Both the position numbers and the translations under genes were made by a program. From Phallusia mammillata (Eukaryota; Chordata; Ascidiacea; Phlebobranchia; Ascidiidae), in NCBI GenBank assembly GCA_003260075.1, contig QLIY01000008.1, positions 248,001 through 312,000 of the forward strand: DNA of 64,000 bases, in the 5' to 3' direction. The notes below the pieces were generated by a model, which had not been told where the DNA came from, made no database searches, and was given only the letters and a program-made list of their open reading frames with translations. The number at the start of each line of letters is the position of its first letter. Positions within the stretch are counted from its first letter, which is position 1. Shown here piece after piece: positions 36,201 through 47,300 of this stretch.

Positions 36201-39200
36201 CAGGAAGGCCTAGAAATACCAAAAATACCAAACTTAACCGAAAGTAGGATTCTGAATTTTTAAATTCCAGAACCAGACGATAATTCATCAAATTCATCAA
36301 TTTTTGATTTTCTGAAAATTACAAAGACTTTGTTTAACATATCATTATTATTATTTAATATTATTTTGTATTATTTGTTCAATATATTTTTTTGTTTTGT
36401 TTACATATAAACTAATATGGATAAAAACAATAACAAAAATCAGCATTCCGGGGAATTAAAACTGTAGCATTTTCGTTTTGCCGTCATTGTTTGGTAACAA
36501 TCTGATCATTTGCCCACTTGGTTGATTAAAATAAACATTGTGACATCACAAACACAATTATGACACTGACCTGCCAATGCGCCTCCTTCCGTTTGCATTT
36601 TAATTTCTCATAAACTTGAGTTGCATTGTAGCTCGCTTCAGCCACCGGATCAAGGTTGCTCCCAACACGACCAGCTGACCCACTTTTAACGAAATACTTG
36701 GAGGCGTCGACCCCAAATTTTTCGATGCTCGTCAACCGACTGCATTTGACAGGCGACATTCCTACAGCAAAATAAAATACATGAATAAAAATTTAATCTG
36801 TAAAGACAGAGAAGAACAGTTGAGATTAGCCCTGAAGCGTCGATGCAAACCAGTGATCACAGCAAATTTCAAAGCAGGCAACGGTGCTTGTGATTCAACT
36901 TGCGACGGGTTCTCCACTGAGCCTGCGTAGCATCGTGGGTCGAATCCCACCACAGGCTAGATTTTTTTAGCCTACGCCTTGCCGTATGGTGAATGCTTGG
37001 TGACTGGCTGATTCGGCACAATGCTTTCGATTGGCCTGTCGTACAGTGATTTGTTAATAAGGTTAAAAATTGTAGAGAACGACAGACCTGCTAAAAACAT
37101 TATTAGTTCAACTAAAAAATAGCGTACAATAATATCACTGTTACCCTGCCTAGCAGAACAAAAAATAAAAAAAAACCTGCAAGAAATATTACTAATTACA
37201 AAAGATAAGGGCCTGGCAAAAAGGGTTTTATTACCAGATAAGGGTATTATTACCAAATAAGGGTTTTATTACTAAACAAAACGTACAAAGAACTGCAAGA
37301 GGTATTACCTAAAAATGTTTATTAGATAATCTTTTTAACGTTTACCGTGATCTGCGAGCATTATAATGTTGACGCAATTCAGGAGCCCTCGGTCTCTCAG
37401 TCCGTTCATTAATATTCCAACCATGGTATCTGCTGTCTTGAGGGTTTTATCAAGACCCGACCGTACTGGTCCGTATTTGTGCCCGGCAGAATCGAGAATG
37501 GAAATGTACAAAGTAATGAATGATGGTCTGCAAGGGGTAAAGATATTGCATATATTAAAAAAAATTCTCCAGCGGTTTCCCAAAATTTGGACTTGCAACT
37601 ACAACTACAGTTTTTGGTATTTAAATGAAACACTTGCGTTCTCTTAAAACTACTTAGCGGTCACCCAAACCAAACCTTAAAAAAACCCTGACTGGGTATG
37701 TTATGGTTGTTAAGACTTTCAAAGGTTATTTTATCCAAAAAATCTACAATATCCAGCAGTTGGTATGGAGTTTTGGACACGAAAATAACAAACTTGCACG
37801 TGAAAGCAGATGTATAAGCTATTGCTGCCAGGCATAATATCAAATTTATAGAGCTCTTCTGGCAGGTATATGCTTTCGATACAAAATGCTAGTGATAAAC
37901 CCATTGGGAATACTTATCTTTTTACTTAACCCAAAACATTGTTATGTCGTTAATAAATGTTGATGAAAAGTTGAATTAAATTTTTAATTACCGCTGTCCC
38001 GTGGGCAAATCCAACCAATCAAGTGCTTGATACATTCTCTCTTCGTTCGGTACGCTTCCGTCATATTTAAAATAATAATCGGGATATCTTGTTATGTTGA
38101 CGTCAGAGCCTGGCCAGAAATAGGTGGCGCTCTTGAGGCCCTGGTTACTGGCAGTCACCCAAATCTGGAATTGTCAAAACAAAATAATGCAAAATGAAAC
38201 AGAAAAATTGGTTTGCATAAAAATCATAGATGAAAAAGGGAAACTAAGTAAAATGAAATTGTAAATCAGATTAAATTACGCTTTATGAATAGGTTTCATA
38301 TAGTTTACGCCAAGCATATATTAAAGACGTTATACCGAATAAAGCCGGTCACCAAGCTTTTCCACAAGGCAAGGCATATGGGCTAGAAACACGGTTTTAA
38401 AGCTTTGATACATTTTACACTGACAATAACAACAAACATTGTTAAAACATTAAAATGTTTAAAAGGCCAATTAAAATATTTAATCAAGCTTCTTCTAAAG
38501 ATAATGTCTAGTGCGGCTATAATAAAGTATGGCTATGATAAAAAAACTCAAAAAATCACGACATTTCCAAGTAACAATATTGCTGCTCTTATATTTCCAA
38601 CGCATAACAACTCACCGGTTCACCTTTCCACCAGTAAGGCTGAAACGACTCTTGGTTGCCAAGTCGAAATTTCTTCCTCAAAACACGATCAATCATTACG
38701 TTGCCCACAATCCCACTGCTTTCAGGATATAGACCCTGGAATTGAAAAAAGTTACTGAGTCCAGAAAATCGTATGACATAAAATTGTACAATTGTATCAA
38801 TCCAACAGTGATGAAAAATTCTCAAAAAATAATGATCTTCAAAACAAAATTAAAATTCTGAAATAATCAACTAAATCGCGTTTTAATGTAATTTTTAATG
38901 ACCGTTTCAGTTCTTAAATTTTGACACATTTTTAAGTAACAACTATGCACATTTAATAATCCCAGTGGTGGGATTCAATTTTTTGCCAGTCTGGTTCTGT
39001 TACAAAAAATCCATTGACAGTAACCAGTAATGCTAACCGGTTCGCTGACCTCCTCTAATTTCGTGAGACGCTTTTATAGAACGGGTGCGAACCGGCTGAA
39101 TCCCACCACTGCTAATAACTGACATCAACCTTGAAGGGTTGATGCAGACCATCACGGCACGCTCATATAAAATTCATAGTACTCTTGTTTTAGCGCAATT

Positions 39201-42200
39201 GTGCTACCAGTTTTTTTAAGGGCTTGGTTAGTGTGTGCCAACTATACTTCCGAAAGATAGCAACAACACTTACCGTAGCAATTGTGTAGTGATTGGGAAA
39301 CGTCTTGGTTGGATAAACCGATCTCATATACGGGACGTGCACTCCACATGATGCTAAGAAACAAACGAAGATTGAATTTTAAAAGATTGTGGCGGAAAAA
39401 TGTATTAAAATTTCCCGTTTCAGGGCCATTTAATTGACTGATGGTTTAAAGTATAAGTTTAAAATATTGGTCGAAAATCTGAGAAAAAGAACGTGCACTC
39501 CTTTTGTAAGGTGGCTATTGAAAAAATGCTTTCTCAAGCTTCGATAAAACACAACAGCATGCGCTGACCAATCTTTGAGGGACATCACGGAAGAGGCCCT
39601 CACCTGGCTCCAGCACTGGCGTGACAAGCTATGATGAACAAAATTGCAGATCTTACAATAACTGTTACGTTTAGTAAAACATAATCATTAAGTTAATGGT
39701 GTTTATTTTAGCATTTTTTTATTCACCAAGTTTGTGAATGTTAGGAGTCAATTCCCTGTACAGATATTCGGCTTTGAAACCGTCGATTGAAAATAATATC
39801 ACGGAAGGAATTTCGAATCTAGAAATAATCAATTGTTCAGTGTTATTGTGCGGTCACAATGAAAACAAACAAAGATTTATAGCTGCTTTATTCAGCCCTT
39901 TGCCGTTTTAAATGTTGTTTGACTTTGAAGTTTGAAGCAAGATTTAAGAACACGTTTACATAAATAAATATATATATGTACCATTCTAACAGTTTTGCTT
40001 AACGAACCCAAGTTATTCGCTGTTGTGGTGATTTGTTTTTCAATTAACTATAACTTGTAGATTTAACCGCGGATCATTTGCACTTTGACCTAATTCACTT
40101 ACCCTGCAGGGCATTTTTGTTCAATTCCTTTGTTGCAAGCTTCTTTCGACCATGGTAGTTTGTCTACAATACATAACAAGTTAATTGTTTAATGCAAAAT
40201 TACAAATGTGCAGTAAAAACTAAAACACTTATTTCAACGACAATAGTACCAGTAATACATAAGCGTTTAGACAATTATATCATATATGTTTCACGATCTA
40301 AAGTTCTAACCCAGGGTCGGCAACCCTTGACACGCGTGCCATGGTTGGCAGACGAGGTGGTTTTTCATGGCACGCCCACCGATTTGCGTGTTAATATTGA
40401 AGTAACAAATTAACCTGTTACACTGCTTGTTTATAGTTTTTATCATGCCATTGTCTTAATTCAGCCTTACATGTACAAAACACTCTGCTTTCGCTTAATT
40501 ATAGATATCTGCTGGCACGAACCACTATTATTTAGAAAAACGTTGGCACGTTTTTTTGAACACATGGAAACAACGACCCCCTGTTCTAAACCCTATTGGC
40601 AGAAACAGGGCAAATGAATTGATTTATTATCAAAATTTCCCTTTCCCCAAGCTAAAAGTCAGTCTCATTACTTTTAGCCTTTGTTAATCTTTTTTGAACT
40701 GTCCATAAAGTTAACATTTCCTAAGTCTTTTAACGCTTCCACATGGGGCCACGTTTTTATATTAACCGGCCAGTACGTACAGTTTCGTGACAGGATAAAA
40801 TGCTGTAAAATTTTCCGGCCATATGCGCAATTTCCAGTATAATTGCCAAAATAAAGATTATCTTACTTAAGCAAGTTTCTTGATAGTCTGCGCAGCAGTT
40901 TTTGGCGGCAAGACAAGTATTTCTACAATCACATCGTTCTCTTGTAACGTTACATTGTCCTTTGCAGAAATATCTCTCAGTTTCTGCATAAAAACACATA
41001 AATTAAGGTGTTTTCATCAGCATTTACAGTTAAAACTTTAGACACAATAGGCAGTTTTGTCGTCACAATGCATATTGACGTCACACAGGTCATCGCAAAC
41101 AACAATTATCACATTTAGTGCTAAGATATAATAACTGCCTAATTGTAAATATTACATTTTCCCTACAATGTATTGATGCTACACTATAAGGCTCTTTGTG
41201 ACTAACCATTCACTTTACAAAGAGTGTTAAAATCATCACAGCAATTGTTGTATCTTGGACAGGCAGTATTGCATTGACATTTATTTTGTGGATTGTATTT
41301 CGATTTGCATCTTCCTTGACATGACAAAGATGTTGAAGGTGTCTGTGCACCTGAAAAAAAGTAGTATACCAGATCAAAATACAGCAGCAACAATGAAAAA
41401 TCATAAAATACTTGACTAACGTAAGAATATTATTTGTATCAGTTCTTTTGTATGAAAATGTTCATTAAAAAAGCAGATCGGTTGAGTGTTTAAGCCAGGA
41501 AGACGGTTAAGAGTTGTAAAAAAACAGTAAAATATACCTGTTCCAGCTGTACAAAGTGAGTTAAAATCTCCACAGCAATTGTTATATCTTGGACAAGCTG
41601 TATTGCACTGACATTTATTATTCTTGTTATATTTCGAATTGCATCTTCCTTGGCATGACAGAGAAGTTGAAGGTGTCTGTGCAGCTGTGAAAAAGTAAAT
41701 TACTAAATCTAAATACAGCAATAACTATGAAAAAACAATCGAATACGTTACTGATTGTTGGCATATTATTTGTACCATCTTTTGCACAAAAAAATTGATT
41801 TAAAAAAGCAGACGGTTATGGGGTTTATGGAAATGCAACAGAACATGCCTGTTCTAGCTTTGCAAAGAGAGTTAAAGTCTCCACAGCAATCTTTAAATCT
41901 TGAACAAGCTGTATTGCACTGGCATTTGTTATTCTTGTCAAATCTCGAATTGCATCTTCCTTGGCAGGTTAGTGAAGTTTCTGGCGAATTGTCTAAAAAA
42001 TAACGAACTGTCGACATACATATATTACTAGGTTCCCCTTAAACGCCCTTAAACGCCCTGAAGACCAGCGATCACGGAACATTCAGTGGTGGGATTCAGC
42101 CGGTTCGCACCAGTTCTATAGAGCCGCCTCAAGGAATTTTATGCGATCAGCAAACCGGTTAGCATTACTAGTTACTGTCAATGGCATTTTTGTAACAGAA

Positions 42201-43281
42201 CCGGCTGAAAAATATCACTTTTGTGATAGATCCGGCTGAGAAAAAAATTGAATCCCACCACTGGGTATATTCATATATAAATCAAAGGAATACTTAAAGT
42301 CCATCATGATTAAAAACAAGAACTTGACAAAAAGAATTTTATTGTATTGAAACAAATTTAACAGGGGGTAAAGTTGTTGTTGTTTTTTTGTTTTTGGTAC
42401 CCGCATCAATTTTTCAAACAATGGCAAACGCGTCGAAAATTTATGAAAAGCAGGAAACAAATGGCATACGCAAGTCAGTTGGACAAAACGCGGAAACACA
42501 CCGGTTAATATTTTGTGTTTATTTACATTTTACAGCATGTTTAAATTTGCTACACGAAAGCGGTACTGCATTCGTGATTTAATGACCGCTTTACGGGCCA
42601 GCATGACGCCAACAGTTCCGCAACACGAAGAAAAGTGGATCACTATATATTGGTGACTTCAAACATGAAGCCGTCGCGAAACTGGTTTAAAGAAAATGAT
42701 TGATGTTCATGTTTACATGGTTTGTACCCTGGACACGAGTTGTAAGTGGGGGCCGGATTTAAGCTTGATCAAAACGGGTTTGATTCGGGGCTGACTTCAC
42801 ACTATATAGGGCATATTTGTGTCGTAAATCCACATTAATAAAACAAACTTTCGGGTCGTATGTTAAAAACCCATCGGGTTCGCACACGCTTACAGATCCA
42901 CCAGGCGGTATTTCAAACATTTGTAGCTGGCTATAATCTGTTTAATTGTAATTGCATTTATAGCAAAAACAAGAAAATAAACTTTTTTCGCTAACAAGTA
43001 AGTTTATTTGATTTTCATTTCTACTGAAATCTCAACAAGCGTTACTGAAACACCTCACTTCAATAAATGACCAATACACCAACGCCAAAATCCGGAACAA
43101 TAAAAATTCTCAATACTTAACTGTTTGATTGGCTTTCCGCTGACTGAATTACCAGCACGGTAAAGACCAATGTTCCGAACATTAGAGCTCGCAGGGTTCC
43201 CTGAAAACGAAAACACAGTAGTTAAACTAATGCACAACAAACATTGCAAACGAAACACACTCTTACCTGAAAACTCAACAT
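29839..43281 (-). CDS. ENPP-B: ectonucleotide pyrophosphatase/phosphodiesterase with four somatomedin-B domains
   Basis: Tandem paralogue of ENPP-A. Twenty-four coding exons total 2,970 bases and read as 989 residues plus stop without a frame break. ATG at 43281 opens a 15-bp exon (MLSFQ). The next exon (43122-43200) adds a hydrophobic signal-peptide core ([16 protein letters not shown]). Four somatomedin-B domains, a phosphodiesterase core and a nuclease-like domain follow. The final exon (29839-30132) ends in a hydrophobic tail ([16 protein letters not shown]) after a Ser/Lys-rich stretch. ENPP-A cannot be compared there because its end is lost. The tail could be a GPI-anchor signal, which would place the enzyme at the cell surface; this is inference. 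All expected catalytic residues are present. Substrate is unknown. Confidence 0.92.
31065..32398. repeat. ENPP-B intron with C homopolymers, an inverted repeat and a direct duplication
   Basis: C runs at 31110-31175 (66) and 31477-31507 (31). The first is flanked by inverted copies of a GGTCGAAACAGTGTGCA-type sequence, and CTCATCAGTGCAG/CTGCACTGATGAG forms a further 13-bp stem at about 31177-31222. 31728-31941 repeats as 31953-32165 around a C run (31942-31952). No gene seen. Confidence 0.7.
33320..33540 (+). repeat. SINE-like repeat with tRNA-like T-arm
   Basis: Contains GGCAACGGTGCTTGTGATTC, the T-arm/B-box-like GGTTCGAATCCCACC, then CTAGATTTTTTCTAGC and a GGCCTGGCGTA tail. A second copy lies at 36826-37045. 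No target duplication was worked out. It is in an ENPP-B intron. Confidence 0.6.
34183..34398. mobile_element. hAT-like MITE (216 bp)
   Basis: Ends CAGTGGTTCTCAAAC and GTTTGAGAATCACTG are inverted, with flanks ATCTAGAC and ATCTAGGT (6 of 8). No ORF. It lies in an ENPP-B intron. Confidence 0.8.
35221..35680. repeat. Near-perfect 460-bp palindrome (arms of about 193 bp, 74-bp loop)
   Basis: 35221-35414 and 35489-35680 are reverse complements with one noted substitution near the outer end and a two-base difference in a T/A run. The 74-base spacer is 35415-35488. Outer ends are TTTTGGCAAC and GTTGCCAAAA. It lies wholly inside an ENPP-B intron. No ORF and no clear target duplication. Confidence 0.93.
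36826..37045 (+). repeat. SINE-like repeat, second copy
   Basis: Order of blocks: AGCCCTGAAGCGTCGATGCA, GGCAACGGTGCTTGTGATTC, the T-arm-like GGGTCGAATCCCACC, CTAGATTTTTTTAGCC, and a tail with GGCCTGTCGTA. The head block alone also occurs near 33692, 39122, 45870 and 58405, and the tail near 33725, 54880 and 55610, so fragments are dispersed through the window. Confidence 0.6.
38963..39111. mobile_element. hAT-like MITE, CAGTGGTGGGATT family
   Basis: CAGTGGTGGGATTCAA and CTGAATCCCACCACTG ends, about 149 bp, in an ENPP-B intron. A convincing 8-base duplication is not seen. Confidence 0.65.
40312..40583. mobile_element. hAT-like MITE (272 bp)
   Basis: Begins CAGGGTCGGCAACCC, ends GACCCCCTG, flanks TTCTAACC and TTCTAAAC (7 of 8). 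It shares the internal GACACGCGTGCCA-type segment with 21137-21613. It lies in an ENPP-B intron. Confidence 0.8.
40867..41992 (-). other. ENPP-B somatomedin-B array (4 exons)
   Basis: Exons 41849-41992, 41538-41684, 41207-41350 and 40867-40983 each encode one eight-cysteine somatomedin-B domain in symmetric phase 1-1. The first three are very alike ([25 protein letters not shown]) and their introns share sequence, indicating recent duplication of exon-intron units about 310-330 bp long. The fourth ([14 protein letters not shown]) matches the last domain of ENPP-A. The first of these exons ends at a GC donor (ACAG/GCATGT) where its sisters have GT. Confidence 0.92.
42084..42263. mobile_element. 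hAT-like MITE, CAGTGGTGGGATT family
   Basis: CAGTGGTGGGATTCAGCC to GAATCCCACCACTG, 180 bp, with flanks GGAACATT and GGTATATT (6 of 8). It lies between the signal-peptide and first somatomedin-B exons of ENPP-B. Confidence 0.78.
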
Positions 43282-44374
43282 CGCAATTTTCTGCCTTTAC
43301 CTTACACTATAGAAGTTTTCGATAACTTTGTTGCAAGAAAACGGCTGCATTTGCCGGATGTCACGACTTGTAGCCCGTTTACACCAAACTGGTCCTCAGC
43401 AAAGAGCGTCGTTGCATGTGAAATCTTAAGGCTGCCTTTTTTCTTTTTGTTACGCGCCAAAACATGATTGCATGCAATGAGCTTCCAAATTGCCCGAGAA
43501 TACGCTAATTGCACCACTTCCATTTTCGATGTTTGGTGCTCGACACGCGAATTTGTTAAAATGTGTAATGACGAAGCGAAAATTGCCAAAATCAACGACC
43601 CGAGTAGGTTTTTAAAGAAATATTCCAAACTAATTGTTAAAAACAACTTATAAAAGTAAAAACTTAAAAATAAGCAAGACTGATACCTAAAATGCAAATA
43701 GCCTTTACCACCCAGGCAAAAACTTAGCATTTTAACCAGTTTTGTAAACAAAACTTTCTAAAAGCTAAACTATACATTGTCGTAAATATAAGAAGAACCC
43801 ACTTTTTTAGTTTCCGTGTTTATACACCGCCAGCATCCATTGCAATTTGGTCGAAAAACAACGCAACAAAGAAAATTGCACCGTACGCAGCCGTTCGCAC
43901 AAACACAAAAAACATTTCACCACATGAAAAGAACGACCACAAAATAACAGCGGCTTTTTGCAAATTTCCTACAAATTCTGAGACGTGGAAAAAATTGTTC
44001 ACATAACTTATCGAGTTTTCAGTGGACTTCTCCCGCTAGGTGTCGTAGTGGCAAAGGGAGTTCTCACTTAAATGGAGTTTGAGTTTAAGACCCAATCTAG
44101 TCGTTTGTTTTTTGTAACAAAAGGGACATTTGCAACTTTTTAGTTCACTAGCTGTCCAGACGTTTCGTTGTTGCATTTCCTAATTGCAATATAATACTTA
44201 AAATCACAAACTGCGTTATCGGGGACATTTTCCGTTTTTCCAATAAAAAAAACTAAACCCTGCAACCAAACGCTGTGTTAAAACCGATTCCCAAAATAAA
44301 ACGATAAAATGCCATCACGAGATCGCAAACTGACCAATCACAGAGCGCAGAGCTCGACCAATAGGAGCAGTGGA
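43282..44374. other. Spacer between SRP68 and ENPP-B
   Basis: About 1.1 kb between the SRP68 stop and the ENPP-B start, same strand. A 149-codon minus-strand ORF (43302-43751) has no recognisable domain and is not called. This region should hold the ENPP-B promoter and 5' UTR. Confidence 0.4.
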
Positions 44375-47300
44375 TTATTTCTTGCCTCCCCAGCCCCACC
44401 AAGTGCTGAGCATGCTGGTGAGACCGGCCTTTTGCTGTTTCTGACCGAGTTTTGACTCCAGAGACGGGAAACTGGCGTGGTTCAGAGCTAGATCAAAGAA
44501 CAGGGGCTTGCACGGAACCGGTTCGAACGGCGGCGGAAACGATGACGTCATAGAAGGCGTTTTGGCGTTCGGTTTCTTATTGTTAAGACTTGATATTGCT
44601 GGATCGTCGACGAAGTCTTCCAAACGGTCACATAGCGGTAGTTTGGTGTCAACTGGATTCTTTGGTTTCTCTTTGACTCCGTCTAGTACAGCTGAGGCGT
44701 GGACACGGTATCGGTTGAACGCGATTGCTTCAATCAACAATTCCAACTTCGCAGGCTGAAGGAAGTCAAATTCGCCGCTCGCTTCTGTATCCATCGATTG
44801 AAAGGCTTTTATCGCGTAATTCGCGTGTTCTAGAACCCTATCATACAACGCCATCGCTTCTGTCCACTTCTTGTCTGCAACAAAGGCCTGCGCCACGTAG
44901 AAGCATCTGTAGGCTTGGAACGCTCGCTTCTGTACATCAATCTCAGTTTGAAGATCCGCGTCTCCACTGAGTCCAGGCAGGGAGAGAACTTCACTGAGAT
45001 TTTGCAAGACGACGTCGTATAAACGAATAAAGTCGGTCGGCTTGGGACCCTTGCGACCTGCGTCACCGCTAGCTCCTTCGTCTGGTGATAAATATATAAA
45101 AATACATTACATGGAGATCTTAGCTGTGGTACTAGGTCTGGTATGTAATGTTTTGATTATAACCGCCTTGTGTGGTAACATTTGTCAGAATTTAGATAGC
45201 TGTCACATAAAGATCTTACATGTTACGGTTTATTTTTACCTAAATTTAGGCTGATATATTGTTCAACAAATGAAAAAGATTTGTATTTTTGTTGAGTGTA
45301 TTGTGCTTCAAAATTAATATCTTTGTAATAACAAAGTAATCAAATAGAACACAAAAATGCTCACTTTAATGGTTTTAAAATAACATTTTATAAGATAAGT
45401 TTTGTTTCTCAGTTAGTTCCCTCAGTTAAGTAATTTTGTTTATTTATTTATCAGATAAAAAATTATCATACAGCTTTTTATTTTCACAGTTTAGTACTGT
45501 TTAACATTTGAAAGTTATTTACCACATTATTCTTTGAGCCCCGTTTGATTCAGAACATTTAAAAACAACAAAATCATTATTTTACCTCCAGCTCCAGTGA
45601 CAAGTAGTGGAGGAGCTTTAGCCTGAAGTTGATCGACCATCAGAAGATTTCTCTTAATCATCTTCGTCAGTCTCAAATAACTCAAGTAAGAGCTCAAAAA
45701 CTGCAAGTCTGACACCTAAAGTGGAAAAGCAAGTTAGAACATCTATCTTTATGAGACACAAGATATACATGGCAACAAAACAGTAACACTCAAAAATGTA
45801 ACTGGCATAAAAACCACCCAAAATTTGTTTTTCTCACACTTTAATAGCTAAGATGACTGTACATTCATTACCGGGATCAGCCATGAAGTATTTTGAAGAC
45901 CAACGATCATGGTACACTCATATAGAAATCATAGTATGATGGCTAACTTGCCTTAACGCCCCGTTCATTCGCTTTCGAGTGTGGATCAGTTCGTATATCT
46001 TCTCTTGTGTACTGCAATGCATCTTTGCATTCTGTCAGAACTTGATCGTACATTTCAATCCGAGATTCATGATCCTTTTCATCGATCTCTGACAAATCTT
46101 TGTCAAAATCTTTAACTCCAATTAAGAACAAACGAACCTACAAACAATGCAGTTGGGTACATTAAAAAAAGTTACATAATCGAAAATATTTAAATGCATA
46201 TGATAAACCTAACACAACCATTTTAGTACAAGCATCTTACAACTAAAGAAAAAATCCCAATCAGTGGACCACACACAAACACATGTGATTTGCCACAATG
46301 AAGGCAACTTGATTAGAAAGTAAAATACTTTACAATGCACCAATCAACAAAGCATAAAACTTCTGTACAATGTACTTAAGTAAGTATAGCTGTTTTATGT
46401 TTTAGGGGCCTCTGGGTGAACCACTTGGTCATCTTGATCAAACGCTTAACAATATGTGTCAGGAAAGACACAGTTGTACCACTATGCCTGCCAACAACAG
46501 TATGTGCGATATCCTATATAAACCACATGGCAGTTTGTTTGAAAAACAATAGAACACTTGCCCGAAGTATGCAGATTCTTTAAAAGCAATAATGTACCTT
46601 GTTGTTTTTTATTCTTATTGTTCTGTTCCTCCAAGTGACTTCGCTCATAGAAGCGGCTTTTCTTTCCCGAGAAGCTGCAATAAGTGAGTCAAGTTTTCCA
46701 GCTAGCAATGGATCTTGTCTCCCGGTTCCATGGATGTGCATTAAATCATCCATGGCCGATTGATCACCAATTGTGTATGCACAATACCTGTAAAAGTGGA
46801 TTGAAATGAGTTGGGTACATCAAAACGGTAGTTTCTGCAATTGATGGGTATTAATAAAGCCTATTTGAATACAAAGCCACGCACTAACAAAGGGCAAAAT
46901 TTTGCAGGCAAATAACAGTTATTGAAATAATAGTAAAAACATTAGGTTCCTAACCAGGGTTGTACAAACCCTAAACGGGTGTAAAACTTGCTCCTAGGGG
47001 ATGCAGGGCTGTTTAATCATAATAGTTACTCTCCAGAAAAAATAGAAAACAGAGCCTGAAATGTCGGCTAACAAGGATAATGGTTAAGAAACACTGACTT
47101 AAAAAGCATTTTGCTTGCTTACTTCTGTTTTGACACAAAACAAAAATGTTCAAAGCTTAATGTACCTTATGTTGGGATCAATTTCGTCCACCATGTTCTT
47201 GTACACAGGTTGTTCCTCTTTCGACATTGCATCGCTTAACTTTCCATAAATAGTTTGTGTTTTGCGGAATAAATCTCTCGCCGACACCCAGTTTTTCAAT

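Larger units (their letters stand above)
33891..40163 (-). other. ENPP-B phosphodiesterase catalytic core exons
   Basis: Exons: 40103-40163, 39727-39818, 39274-39353, 38616-38735, 37992-38164, 37346-37527, 36571-36761, 36106-36209, 35761-35830, 35077-35167, 34466-34626, 33891-33939. The first ten have exactly the lengths of ENPP-A exons (61, 92, 80, 120, 173, 182, 191, 104, 70, 91). Catalytic elements seen: [34 protein letters not shown] and GGSHGFDP. Metal ligands and Thr nucleophile are intact. Confidence 0.93.

Noticed and set aside
43302..43751. 149-codon minus-strand ORF between SRP68 and ENPP-B
   Set aside because: No recognisable domain, not supported by splice structure, and composition like flanking noncoding DNA.
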